DNA of 64,000 nucleotides from Ancylostoma caninum (Eukaryota; Nematoda; Chromadorea; Rhabditida; Ancylostomatidae): NCBI GenBank assembly GCA_037903475.1, contig JBAJFG010000073.1, positions 1,054,001-1,118,000 on the forward strand. The letters run 5' to 3'. A model generated the notes under the pieces. It had not been told where the DNA came from. It saw only the letters and a list, made by a program, of their open reading frames with translations, and did no database searches. Positions 47,793-60,360 of this stretch are shown here, in pieces (the stretch's first letter is position 1; every line of letters starts with the position of its first letter). The position numbers and the translations under genes are program-made.

Positions 47793-49214
47793 ACAAGGTT
47801 TTCTCAAGGAAATTTAAGTTGGATGGGTTCCTCAGGTCCAGCAGAACTGTCTGGACCTATTGATGAGCGGTTTTCCCCACTTCATTAGTGCAACGAGGCT
47901 GGGATTAATTGTACACCAGGTGGTATCGGTTAATTGTAGATGGACACAACGGTCCTTGAACTGTAGACACGACTCACAGTTTAGCAACACTTTGTGTCAG
48001 CACGAGCACTGAGTTTGTCCCCCTGAATTCTTATAACAGCTGGTTCCAAGACGTTTCTATTTTCCAGAAAAAAAAAGAACAGAAATTTGAAAATATTTCT
48101 AGGACTTTAAACAGTATGATGTTAAGACCAAAAAATGCAGACAAATCAGTGTGAGCGGGGCTTCAACAGACATTCCCATGGGAAAAATCTGTAGGAGGAT
48201 AGACACGTTGCCAAAGAGGATTACAAATTCCAAGTAAACACCTCGTTAGCCAGAAAAGAATGTGGAAAATTTTGCAGTGCTTGTAAAGAAGAAGTTATAA
48301 TCCCAAACGATTACCCAAAATTAAGACCTAATGGAAATCTGAGAATATCAGGATGTTATGCATTAATTGTATCATTTGATGAATTGAAGCATATAAGGTA
48401 AAACCAAGCCGCGAGGGGAAGTGGGTTAGAGGCCGCCCAAAGTTTTTTTTTTTTTTTTTCAACCTGAATGGTTAGAAAGAAGTGAACATGTTATGTGAAA
48501 ATGAAAGCGAAAAAATTGCAAATATGATATGATGGGAAGGTCCCTCACAGTCCGCACAATATTTTATAAAGCGTCACGCTCATGCCTTCACTTCAAGACA
48601 GTGCTTGAGGAACATGGATATCAAACTAGGTTCCTATCCTAACTTTGTTGGCATTTCTTCCGAAATATGTTGAACACATAGACCAAAAATGCACCAGTAA
48701 TACACCAATGCCGCCCTCAATATCCGTCATCTGTGTAGGATTAGTATTCACAAAGCCCGGTGCCGCTATCCATGTGGCCTGTGCCCACATTTGGTGATGT
48801 ACGAGGTAAATAACCTCCCGCCTAGTCGGCTACTTGTTAGTGACATACCGCGTTCGCGCAACGAGCTCCGCAAAGCTCTCACAAATAAAAGAGTAGGAGC
48901 AACGTCTAATTTACATTTGAAGCGTTAGAAGCACATCAGAAGAAGCCGGACCGAATATTAGATTGGATACAATCGATTTATTCGAAATTTGACAATTTTT
49001 TCCGATTAATTCAAAAGTTTGGATGTTTGAAGAAGAGAGAGCAATACAATCCTTCAGGAATGATAAGGAGGCATAGAGGTCTTTCTCTTTTCCAAACATC
49101 TCAATTATTTGGGCATTGTCCTGAATGAATTATTGAATGAATTGAGTTATCCGATTTTCACTCGGTCCTAAGTATATTTGTCGTAATTTTGCGAATGCAG
49201 GATGCACAGCAAGG
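47793..49214. other. No gene supported
   Basis: A T20 run lies near 48442-48461. No exon chain or element ends are recognised. Confidence 0.35.
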
Positions 49215-49222
49215 ATGGCGAC

Positions 49223-49289
49223 CAGGGATGTGCGGAATTTTCCGTTTTCCGTTTTACAGGACCTAAAATTTTACTTCCGCACACCCCTG
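49223..49289. mobile_element. hAT-like mini-MITE, 67 bp, perfect 8-bp target duplication
   Basis: Termini CAGGGATGTGCGG and, inverted, CAGGGGTGTGCGG, flanked by ATGGCGAC at 49215-49222 and again at 49290-49297. An 8-bp duplication with CAGGG ends is the hAT signature. The duplicated target includes an ATG that appears to be the start codon of the next gene. Confidence 0.85.
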
Positions 49290-50239
49290 ATGGCGACAGC
49301 CACAATTAGCTGCCACACTATCTTTGTTGTCTCCATATCATTTCTCGTCGGATTTACGTTTGATCAAAGTAAAGGGAAACGCGGCACTAGCAGGGAATCA
49401 AAAAGTTGAAAAATACCCGAAATATGATAACGTAAATAACTGGTATGAAGAATTGCAGCAATGTAAATCTCTCCCAGGGCCTACGAGCAGCAGCAGTGAA
49501 TTAGCTATAATACCTACAGTGAAGATAAGCGGGTAAGATGGATGTCGAATTTAGAGTTAGAATAAGTGGAAATTAACGTTAGTGTATGAATATGACGCCA
49601 GAGTTCGCAACACAATTCTGAAGTAATAGCCTATTGTTTGGTGTTCAAAATATCTGTTAAATTCATCCAGAAGGCAGAGAAAAAAAGGAAAAATTAACAG
49701 AAAACTGAGCATATCAATCATTGCGAAATTTTTAGGTAAAGTTGAAATGTAAATGTAAAAAAAACTTACAGCGAATTCGTGGAATTCCAGTAGATATCGG
49801 GAAGTTTCTTCGCGGATACTGATCGTAATAAGAGGGTGAGCAGCGACACCCATAGCGGAAACATTCTTGAATAGTACGACAGTTGAGCAGCTCCAACAGC
49901 GCATAAAAACGCAGTTGGCCAAAAGCGGTACGTCACAGCAAATTACAGTAGGAGAAGTTCGGATGGCCAACTGCCGTCTCCTCGTTCGCGACACTTGACC
50001 GTTCAACTGCGGGCCACCGCTCGCATCCCTGCCCCGCCCATTTCGCAGGATTGAGGGCGTGACTGCGGGGTGCGGGCTACGTTGCGTGTTAATGGTGAGT
50101 TAATTGACCGTGTTATTCTTTGCAGTGGTCGCATTGTTTCGATACTACTAGGAATAGACGTGGTATCCGGCAGTTCAGCTGTGCGAAGTTTGGAATATTC
50201 AGCAATACTCTTGGAAATCCTCAGCCATCGGTTCAGTTC
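49290..50239 (+). CDS. Tentative secreted or membrane protein gene C, partial
   Basis: From ATG 49290 the frame gives a signal-peptide-like start (MATATISCHTIFVVSISFLV, then GFTFDQSK). From about 49375 a second frame reads KVEKYPKYDNVNNWYEELQQ and ends at a donor (GG then GTAAGA, 49533). An acceptor (TTCTTTGCAG, 50126) opens an in-phase exon with GRIVSILLGIDVVSGSSAV and SLEYSAILLEILSHRF. The switch between the first two frames needs a frameshift or an unseen short intron, since only about 25 bp separate GTAAAG from the next AG. No family is recognised. Confidence 0.35.
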
Positions 50240-53043
50240 TACAGGGTGCGTCAAAAGTCTTTGGACAAAAATGATTGTTCACTACAAAAAATAAGAAGAA
50301 GAGCAAGTTAAAAAACTGATGGTCGAATCCATCTCGGGCTTTCCGTGAATTTCATTGAATTCAAATATCTTCAGAGCCATGAAAACATTCGAGCCTCTTT
50401 ATTCTAGAAAACACATCGAAATTTTCCAAAGTACCTGTAGGACCGCAATCAGCGACTGTTTATCCCGATCTTTGCAGTTGAGGAGAATGATCAACTCAGG
50501 CGATGATTTTTATTTCATCCCTCGGACCCCAAATTAGCATATGGTTGATTAATAAAGGCAATAAGTTTCTCAAGTACAGTTAGAACCGAATAATGAATTA
50601 GGTGCGGTTTGATGAAATGTTGTGCGGGTTGAGACGGACCCTTTCACCTAGTTCTAGTTATTTCTACAGTTAGAACGGAATAATTCACTAATTGCTTATC
50701 GATTAAGGATAATTTTCTAGTGAAAAAATGCGTAAAGTTGCCCTAAAACTAGAAAAAGGACGTATATACCGCGACTTCCATGTATTTCTGACCACGGCCT
50801 GATGGGAGACGAACGATAACTCCGGCGGTACTCGGCGAATTTCTGGAATTTTCTGGAGTTTTTCCTGAGTTCTACAATAGAGGGCTCCCCCTACATTACA
50901 CAGGAATTTGCAGCCTCTTCACCTAGCGGTAAAGAAGCGATGGCAAAGAATACCTGCGCACATGAGTAGATTTGACACCCCCGTTATCGCGTCTCTGCCA
51001 CTACCACTGGGATGTTTTCGAATTTAGAAATTGTATTTATATTCACAACTAAGCTATGAACGAATAATCATCATTTGTTTCCCTCAGCAAGCACTTCGTC
51101 ACGTTTTTAGCGAACGACTATGCTTGTCTAAAGACTTTTCCTGCTCCATACGCAATGATAAATACCGAAAATTGCGTGCAAACGCCTAAATTTTCAGTTC
51201 TGGGTTCAGTAACATCACAACGAACCATACCGAATGTCATCGCTGCAACTACCCAACATAAACAGCTGTGTGTGTACGCCCAAAATTTTCACGTTGAACA
51301 TTGTAACAACAGCACGAAACCCATGAAGAAATGCCTATAGAAGTTTTATGAGAGAATGTGTGTGAAGCTTCTGCGTGGCCTACTCAGAGTAACAACTTCT
51401 TCACTGGTTAGTGATGATAATCGAGCAATTCAATCCAGTAGCAGGTGGCCCAGGATGAGGATGGTTATCGAAGGGTCGAGATGGTGAGTACGATAACCTT
51501 TGGCGGAGTGCTAGCAAAAATAGATATGATTTCACGCCGCAGAACAGAAGCTAGCTATCAATTTGCTCACTCTTCCTCTCACAACAGTGTGTTGCTTTGG
51601 ATAAACAAGTTTTGAAGATTGAATCATCTTTAGCCTAATGCTGAGAACATGCTCGCGATTCCTCAGATCAGGCGGGTCTCTTTTGTACGGAAGCTAATAA
51701 CTGAGAAGTGCACCAAGCGCCCACATTTAGAGCTTAGAACCTGTTCCGAGCTTCTGAGAGTAGTTCGTGTTTAGTGCATGATTTATCATATTCTCAGGAC
51801 CATAACTTCTTCCTAGGCAAAGCTTGAAATTTCTAATTTTCGCAAACATTGTGCTACTCACAAGGGATGTTGCTGGTTACTAATAATATTGATATTAACA
51901 TTGCCACTGCTAATTTTCATGAGAATTTTTTCCAAAAAACTCAAAATCTTTGGTTTCCTATCACTTGCGTTCAACTATTGTATGACTTCCAGTTTTCAGT
52001 AAAACCAATTTTTTCCAGCAAACACTTTTGAGTCAATTATGAGTGATTCTTGTGCCTACATGGCTTGAGCTACTAAGGATGTTAATGTTGATGTACGCTC
52101 TTGCCTAATCGTAGGGTCACATTTCATGCGACAGAAAATGAGAAGTAGTAGGAATTGGGACATTAGTTATAATATTCGTAGGGAGCAGAACAAGAGCAAG
52201 ATGACCTATCGGAATTAATATTTGCTATCGGAATTAATTCAAATCCTCGCAAAAAATTGAGCTAGAAGAACCGCACGAACCTATTGTCCAATCCAATATA
52301 TAGCATCTGTGTTCCTGTTTCAAGCTCAATTTTTCTCTGCATGGTACTTTAGTTCTGGCAAAAGAAGTGTTGCTACTTGTTCACACCGTCACTGGTGGTG
52401 CTCATCACGAGTTTCGAGGTTAGAATTTTTATCTTGGTGAAGAGACGAAGGTTCATGTGAGCATTTTTATTTATAGTGGAGCGACATGTACACCAGGATT
52501 TCAGGATAGATACTAACATCTGGAATAAGGCTATTTATCTCGAAAATAGATGAATGTATCATGATATATCATAATAGAGTACATATTTGATCTAGATTTT
52601 GGATATTTATACTCTATGAATACCCAAAATTCGCTCAAAATCCGACAAATTATAGGAAGCAGCTAACCAATGCATCGAATGTTTTTGCAGCGAAGTGTAT
52701 TGCTTGTGACCAATTCGGCTTGCATTTGAGATTATGACTGCTTATCAGTAGGTAGGATTAGCCTCTGAATCGGCTCCGCCAAGCTGATAACATGGCTTCT
52801 ATGTACTGATTGCAAATGAATCATGCTAATCAAGCGTCCGATGTACTCCAGCTATGATAGCGAGATCTTGTGGAACTGTTTTACCTCATTCATGCATGAT
52901 GTCTTACGGTGTCTCGGCACTGGTGCATTTAACTCTGTGAACAGCTCAGAGTTATACATGTTCGCACATTATTCTCACGTATGTGTTATAGTAACGGATG
53001 ACCATAAGGTACACAGGTCACATGTACCTTGAGCCTGGATGCA
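50240..53043. other. No gene supported
   Basis: ACAGGGTGCGTCAAAAGTC at 50239-50257 looks like a mariner terminus, and a faint inverse (GTCTAAAGACTTTTCC) lies at 51125. The interior has no transposase. The rest is AT-rich. Confidence 0.35.
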
Positions 53044-53145
53044 CCATTGAGCCTACCCAAGCTAAACGCGTTGACGCCCGTGTTAACTATGGGTAAATTT
53101 ATGGGGTGCTAACACGTTTACCCTGGGTAATCTCAATGATACATG
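53044..53145. mobile_element. Hairpin mini-element, about 100 bp
   Basis: ATTGAGCCTACCCAAGCTAA faces its near-complement (TTTACCCTGGGTAATCTCAAT), and the inner part (GTGTTAACTATGGGTAA) also folds. It is a small MITE or hairpin with no clear target duplication. Confidence 0.65.
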
Positions 53146-55106
53146 CCGTGCGGCCAAAACCTGATAGGTTTAATACCAATGCATGCTTTTCAGTAAAAAA
53201 TAACACGGTATCTAATAGGAAAGTAGGAAGGAGATTAATATAACAGTGTGGGATGAACTAGCAAAACGAGGATAGTGGCAGCGAGATGGGGGGGGGGGGG
53301 GGCAGTGATGCGGCCATTCCTTACGGTATGTAACACACCCGCAAGTCTGTGACGTGCTTTCGAATCCTTTTCATTTACGTATCTGCAGAGATGCACCGTG
53401 TGAAAAATGAAACACCCGGATTGCCCAAACCGGTCATCTTGTCTTCCCACATAAGTTCTACAAATACATTCTGCTAAAGGATTTGAAACTAGCTCTCTAA
53501 TTGGGAGTAGTTCAAACTGTGAGCAAATGTAAAGAAAACGAGCAGAATGTACTCCGGAAGCCAAGCATTGTCCGCATTGAGGAAAATAGAATTGTACTAC
53601 ATAACTTTCGACAGAATGTATGCAGCTACCGTAGCGGATAAGGAACACGCCTCTGAGATCTGCGTCAAACACTGCGCATGGTAGTCTACAGGATGGCCCA
53701 AAAGTCTTCGGCCGTCGTTCAAGTGCTGCGAATAGTTTGTATGAGAACCAATGACGGTCAGATTGAGGCAATGACTTGTGAGGAACGCTGCCAACAAAAT
53801 TACCGTATTCAGATCTCGGAAGCCTGTTTCATTTCCGTGAAACAGGGGTGTTTCTTTCCAGAACGTTCCAGAACGGAATCGCCCATTGACATCAGCATCT
53901 TGTATGATGCAAACTTTCTCAAACTTTGCTCCTTGGTCCCGTTTAAAGAAATCCAGTATCCATGTGCCATCTTAATATAATAGAACCCATAAGAATGTAC
54001 ACCTACGTAGTAGACACACTGCTTGAGAATTGCCATTAAAACAGGCGCATGGCACCGGGGAATACCACTACTTATGTGGTGGTCAGCAATGAGTAGTCAA
54101 GGGCAAATTTTCGGAAATTAGGTACCCACTGCCCTAATAATCTAACCATGAATACATCTGGATTAAACGTAGGTTGTGAGAGGACTAAGAACAAAGTGGG
54201 TGAGGTGAACGCACTCCAACTCCTGACATCCTGTTGACGTCTTCTGTTCATCGTAATCCGACTGTCATTGTGAGCATCCCCATACGTAAGTTCAATACGA
54301 TTTGTTCCGATTTGTTCCCTAATGTCATAAGAACATTTACGCTCATTTTTTTCCTCAGCAAAACTTCTGACGAAAAGCTTTGACAGGATGTATTGATGAT
54401 GTGCTGATGTCCATGAGCAACGCAGCTAAGAGATGTTTCCAGCTGTGCGGTACCAAAAATGAAAGGACTTTGGAGATCGAAATAGAACCTTTCTACTGGA
54501 GACACTGTTGTTGAATCACTCTAATAGTTTGGCCACGATCGCTTCCTATATCACCGTTTTTGTTGCACATAACACCGGCCAGAGATTTTTGAGTCACCTG
54601 TACAGCACCTCATTAGGAATGGCTGCACCTTTAAATACCCTTCTCTTCCTTTAGTGATGAAAACGGTAAATAGCGAGCACACACATTTGATTAGAAGATC
54701 CTGTGCTATTGTACACATGGAGGAGCTTAGAAAAATGAAAAATCAACTGAATTAGGAGGAAAGGCTGAAGCTATGTTTTAGTCCTAGAAAGCACTCAGTA
54801 GTTATTTAAATTGAGTCAAGGCTTGTTCATTATATAAAGGTAGAAAAATCTGCGCTGGGTTTGAAATTTTCGCGACCTGATCCTTGACTCTTTGACAAAT
54901 GTTGAAAAATAAATAAGCACCATATTTTTAAATCTTCTTGAAGATTTGTAGGTATATGTATTAAGAACATCAGTTGCAATCTTGAAGAATGGGAGGAGAA
55001 TCAAAAACGCTCTCATGCTAACGTTACCTGCATTTTGGTGCTTGCCATATTGTGGGGATTTCATAAAAGTGAGCAATTCGAGATTCACCTCCTGCCCTTT
55101 AACTGT
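53146..55106. other. No gene supported; possible mariner remnant 53692-54592
   Basis: A G12 run lies at 53288-53302. TACAGGATGGCCCAAAAGTC (53689) and, inverted, TACAGGTGACTCAAAAATC (54592) could be the two ends of an eroded mariner, but no transposase motif is left. Confidence 0.35.
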
Positions 55107-55188
55107 CTTGCAGTTGTTTCCAATAATTTAGGAAGAAACAACTGTCCTGCAGTTGTTTGCAATAATTTAGGAAGAAACAGACTAAAAC
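55107..55188. repeat. 41-bp tandem duplication
   Basis: Two units of CTTGCAGTTGTTT-type sequence followed by CAATAATTTAGGAAGAAACA. Confidence 0.88.
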
Positions 55189-55744
55189 ACAACAGGTAAA
55201 CTAAGCAAGCGCAGTTAGGCGCTTCAACCAGGCTTAGATTTCTCCTGCGACTGACCGTGGATCCTTAGGAAATCCCAGAGCTTCATAAGTACCACATTCC
55301 TACAAAGCAGACAAAGGCGACACCATCCGGTGGCCGATCAAAGCATGTATGTAAAAATGTAATGAACGACTTAAGTGAAATGCTTCCGGAAATGCATCTT
55401 AAAAAGCTGCGTTAACCAAAATGACCAAATCTGAGCAACAATGACCACATCTCAGAGCCCAACTACTCTTCTCCTACTCAGCTCTAACCTTTTCTGCCCC
55501 CGGAAAGCAAGAATTAGCGCAAATGAGACAAATAAAGCGATATTTTTATACATCTTAATGATAAACTTTGGGACCAATGAACAATCTAAGCCTATTCAAA
55601 TCCTATCCGTTTACTATGACAGTTCACATCGAAGATCCTTACAGTTCACACCTCCACAAAGAAGAGGGGACCCAGTGGCAAGCACAAGGCATTCAGTCAA
55701 CCAAAATAATCCTGAGAAAGTGCTGGATGGGGTGCGAATCGCCT

Positions 55745-56420
55745 ACGGGTACTTGTTGGCAAGGCAATTAAGGTGTTTTCACGCTCTAATAAGGGGTCAC
55801 TGCCAAGAGGTACCCGACCTAATTAGCGTCAGGTGAGCTCATCAACAGCGTAAGAGCTTACGGCCAGCTGCACAGCTCCTGTAGCAAGTTCGGCATAGCT
55901 GCTAGACGAACTGTATGCTCCAACCGCGAATCCATGATAATATTTAGTGAGCGGGCCTTTTATGGAGTTAGATTTGAATTTCCTCGCATGGAATTTCATA
56001 GGTCTGAAATTTCGTATCAAAGTAAATGGGTAGTGGTTCTGACAACGGCAGTGGTACAATGAAAAAGAAAAAATTAGGACCATGCAATGTTTTTTTTTCA
56101 AACACCGCAAGTTCTTTCTTTCTTTCTTTTTTTTTGAAGACCCGGCTCTTCATCTATTCAGTATTCACACGTCCGACTAACCAAGGGTGGTTATCGGCTA
56201 AGTTCTACAGAGCAGCGTAAGCTCACCATAGTCAAAATAAGAGGCGCTTAGAGTAGGGACAGTGCAAGAACAAGCTGACACTGTCATTAGCCAAGCAGCA
56301 CTGTTACGGTAAGTTACTGACAGCCACCGAGCCATTGCATGGGTGGTGCTAATTAGGTCGGGTACCTCTTGACCGTTTCCCTCTAATAAGGAGTCAAGTT
56401 GCGCAGTCACCTGTTACCAC
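55745..56420. repeat. Inverted repeat pair around AGAGGTACCCGACCTAATTAG
   Basis: About 80 bp at 55775-55840 recurs inverted at 56340-56410 (TCTAATAAGGGGTC and GGTACCCGACCTAATTAG in both). This suggests the ends of one element of about 650 bp. Confidence 0.55.
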
Positions 56421-58799
56421 ATTTGCAGTAGATTAGGCTCCAAGTGACGCTGGAAACGCAAATTGTCACTTTGGTGAGAAGAGAAATGAGAGGATACAGT
56501 ACTGATCAAGAAGAAAATCACCTTTTTATTTTTTGTTCATAAATTCTCACTAGGTTGTAAAACTATGGATGTGCTCTGTTTTCTACCGCCTTAATGAATT
56601 GACTCCTCATTAGAGCATAAAAAATGAACGCCTACTTCAGAATTGACACTTTCTGGCAGAGCATCAACCATAATTATGGATTTTCAACTCGTACATTATA
56701 CAACTTTAAACAGGGAAAGACAAATGCAGAATCTCGCAGCACTGCATTCTGAACGTTTACTTATAGATTACTTGTTTTCCTTCTACATCACATTCGTATA
56801 AAAATCGACTCCTTCAAAAAACCCGGACCTTGGGTAATACAACCAAAATTGGAAAAATCGATCGAACTTTCGTTCGCCCTCATCCTCTAATCTAGGCTGG
56901 GAAATCATCTTTATGTCCATCGTGTAGCCTAGCCTTGACGCCATCCGCCCGTTACTTGTTTACGTGCAAGAAGCTTTCTAGGAATGAAAAAAAGCTCAAA
57001 ACCCTGCTGAGATCAGGATTTGGACGAGTCGCTACTTTGTCCCATGGCGTAGTTAGTTTATTCAAAGAGGCCTTCGTTCTCTGGGTAGAACATGGCGAAG
57101 GGTCACTGATATCTACCACGGATATATCTCCTACTGAGATGCTGGATCACCATTTTCAGAATTTTGTTTGACTATAAACGCGCATTTATGAATAATTTTA
57201 CACCCTAATTGGTAGAGCTTGATATTTCTCAGTTTAGTGGGCAGTGCAGGTACTCACTGGAAACGGGAAGAGATATTGATCTCTCTGTTGCACCTGTTAG
57301 TTTTCACAAGAAAGCCTCTTTCGGACTAATCCCGATTTGTCAAAAATCTTCGTTTACCGCTCACTCCGGTCAGCTTTCGGCATATAATGCCTTCGTCAAA
57401 TCTCAATTTTCATGAAATATGCTCAACATCATCCACATGCAAACAAATGCGAGAAAATTAGCATCATTATATGGTGAGACGAAAAAAAAAATGACTCCTG
57501 GGCCAACCCACGATGCTGCATGGAAGGAGATGGCTATAGAGAACAAACGAAACTCCACCTTTACGTCACGAGGACGTTGGAGGGGAAGATAATGGAAGCC
57601 AAGGAAACTAAAAGCAATGAACTACAAATAAACACCAGCGATGAGCTAAAGGAGAGGCTGCGCTTGATCGGGTGATTGGATCGCTTGGCCCACTTGTGTT
57701 CCGATCCGAGGAGCACTCACTCTACCATCGGGGCTGAGATCTCGTCTGTTGCCAACTCCTTGCTTTTTGTTTCAACAAGTTCTCTTCTACTGCTCATCAT
57801 CAAGTGTTGGCACGAAACTCATCTTTCCTCGTCTCATCACACGTACTGCTGCTAGTTTTACCATGTTCCCTTGCTGGCGGATGATGCTGTATTGTACGAA
57901 GGAAAATCTTATTTTGAACCCCTTATTTTTGGAGAGGTCGAGGTGCTTGCTCTACGAAAGCAACCATTAGTTGCGGTATGCAGTCGCAGCGGTGATGTCG
58001 ATCGCTGACACCTCACGTGCTGCGAGAAGCCACTCTGCAGACCCAGCGTTGCTCAATTACCATCGTCATGTAAGCGTGGCGGGATAAACACGTGACCACC
58101 CCTTGCCGGTACTACTATCAGCAGTCGATTGTCGCGTACAAGGATTTCTATTGAGTATCGTAAAAAGTGCGTTTCAGTTTTCAGAACAGTAGTAGAATGA
58201 AAAATATATTCACTATGTTTGTACAGAATTGATTATGAGCAAGAAAGGAAAGTTGTATGTAATCTAACTGAAAGGATTTCCGGAGTCCTTATAAAGCTAT
58301 CCTTTTCTCGAATTCCCATGTTTTTTTAAATTACTTTCCCTTCAACATAATAGCAAAAGCCAGTCAGAAACAGTGCCACACATCTCTTCGAAAGCTAGTG
58401 TACATAGGTGCCCCTTTATGTTTTCCAAACCATAGACTTGATAGCTTACGCTGATTTGACAGCCTCCACTGAAATCTTCTATGTTTCCACCTCTAATCTT
58501 CTGTTCTATCGTCTGTGTTTCTGCTCCTGCAATCTTTTATTTTTCTACCAATATTTTTCATCCGTATTTGAGATGAACGGTTTAGAAGGACGGTCCATCA
58601 CTACCGCAGTGCTGCAGAAGGATTGGCCGCACAATGGTCCCCCACCCTCCCCTGACTACGGTGGATTGGGCAGCGCGGGCTTGCAAAGAGTGGCTTCTCG
58701 TGCACGAACACCTCAAACTGCCAAAAACGAGGGTTTGCTAAAAATGAGACGCACAGATAGAAGCATATTTCACCACATAATTTTTCTCAACGTAAAATA
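56421..58799. other. No gene supported
   Basis: 57330-57400 holds, on the minus strand, GACGAAGGCATTATATGCCG then AAAGCTGAC, a hairpin motif of the kind seen near retrotransposon 3' ends. Otherwise unassigned. Confidence 0.35.
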
Positions 58800-59063
58800 C
58801 AGTGAGCGCCGATGGAAGTGCATTTTTCGTGGACTTGAAAAGCACTCGTCGCGACCGCGCCGCTCGCCTTAGAATCCTCGCCACGGTAGGGATAAGGTTT
58901 TCGTGATAACTAGTTCGTCTTCTTGATAGCTGAAATCAATTAGGATGGAAGACTGAGTTGCTATGACAGCAACGATACCAGCGCAAGACGCATGAACAAA
59001 CTCGTGAACGCATGAACAAACTTCTCGACTCCGCGAAAAACGCATTTCCATTGGCGCTCACTG
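58800..59063. mobile_element. TA-flanked palindromic MITE, 264 bp
   Basis: TA at 58798-58799 and 59064-59065. The termini CAGTGAGCGCCGATGGAAGT and its near-complement both continue into GCATTTTTCG. Confidence 0.85.
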
Positions 59064-59543
59064 TATGCAGTAGGAAGAAGTTATAGAATAGTGAAAAGAT
59101 TCTGTGCTAGCTTTCTGTTCATAACTGTTGTAGACACAGTGACGCGACAACTGTTGGAGGGGCACTGCTCTTGCTCGTGTACGCTGACGACATCGCATTG
59201 TTGACTGACACGAGAAGTTAGCTGCACCGTATAGTTTAGGTGTGGCAAGTCAGTTTGCCAAAGGCGGATCTGAAGCTGAACACGAAAAAGGCGTTCATGA
59301 CGTAGACGTGGAACCTGTTACGGATGTGAATGGGGCGTGATTAGGCAGGTGGAGAAGTTCCTATATCGAGGAAGTACTCTGAGCGAAGATGGATCTGTCG
59401 ATATGGCAGCAAAAGAACGAATGTCGTTTGCGTGGGAAACATGGAGGGAAGCGACAGCTATCCTGTGCGACAAAAGATGCTCATGTGCACTCAAAAGCAA
59501 GGTTTATCTCACGATAGTAAGACCAGTTGTTATGATGGAACTG

Positions 59544-59691
59544 CTCTGATAACTTTGCAGCACGAACGCAGCCCGAACGCCGTAATTGTTCGAGTTGAAA
59601 CCCTAGCAGCAACTGGGAACCTTTGCTGCTAGTGTTTCCACTCGAACCATTACTCTGTTCGGGCTGCATTCGTGCTGCATAGTTATCAGAG
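59544..59691. mobile_element. Hairpin MITE, 148 bp, inside the RT fragment
   Basis: CTCTGATAACTTTGCAGCAC faces its near-complement ending GTTATCAGAG. The arms pair over about 68 bp, through GCAGCCCGAAC and GTTCGAGT. It splits codons of the RT sequence (GGAACTG before, GAGTGCTGGCC after). Confidence 0.85.
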
Positions 59692-59712
59692 AGAGTGCTG
59701 GCCACTCATTAA

Positions 59713-60132
59713 AGGCAGCACTCACGGAAATTTTTGGGTTGGAGATTTCGCGCTACATCGGGGTTTTAGGGGACGATGAACTCATTGACAACGATGAAGT
59801 TGCGTGAAACACGCGAAAAAACACAGGAAATGATGGCGGTATTCCATGTGTGTCCACAGCGCGGACGACTGTTCCGTAATGGGTCCCGCCACGGAACCCT
59901 GCAAATAATACGAATTTCATAAACAAGCCTTCGCTGAACCACATGCGCACACCCTGTCAACGACGTTAGTGGCGTGACGGAACCCTAATCTCCAGAGGGG
60001 CAGATGTGTCCACGGCAGTATCTTCGCAGGTAGCGGCCATTCAAGGTGTTCAACTTACTGTTGCGATTGTAGAGCTGCCGGCTAGTGGTAAGCGACTCAT
60101 TTCAGAAGTGAAAATTTCCGTGAGTGCTGCCT
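59713..60132. mobile_element. TTAA-flanked MITE, fourth type, inside the RT fragment
   Basis: 420 bp with TTAA at 59709-59712 and 60133-60136. The termini AGGCAGCACTCACGGAAAT and complement share the first eight bases AGGCAGCA with the copy 1-3 family. Further inside, the arms match only partly. Confidence 0.9.
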
Positions 60133-60360
60133 TTAAAGAACTGGAAAAAATTGAACGTGGCGGAGATGCGCATGCTCAGGTGGTGTTGCGGCATAACTCG
60201 TATTGATAAAGTACCGAACAAGGAGGTGCGGGGAAGGATGGAAACCGTCTCCACCAAGAAAAGATACGATCACTGCTCTTGAGGTGGTATGGGCATCTGC
60301 TGAGAAGAAACGAGCAACGAAATCGCACAGAAATGACGAAGAGGAGCCAGACAATACCCA

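Larger units (their letters stand above)
59105..60360 (+). pseudogene. RTE-type reverse transcriptase fragment split by two MITEs
   Basis: FITVVDTVTRQL leads to VYADDIALLTDTRS (catalytic YADD), then ADLKLNTKKAFMT and VEKFLYRGSTLSEDGSVDMA, ending RPVVM before the first insertion (59544). After the second insertion the frame resumes with LNVAEMRMLRWCCGITRID and then LLRWYGHL-LRRNE. Several stops and frameshifts are present. This is a different RTE lineage from the one at 16460 (YADD not FADD, different thumb). Only the reverse transcriptase palm, thumb and C-terminus remain. Confidence 0.85.

Noticed and set aside
50239..51145. Complete mariner
   Set aside because: Only weak end-like sequences; no transposase motif between them.
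53235..53771. 178-codon minus-strand frame
   Set aside because: Spans a G/C homopolymer and a possible mariner end, with no domain, no splice partners and no codon bias; treated as chance.
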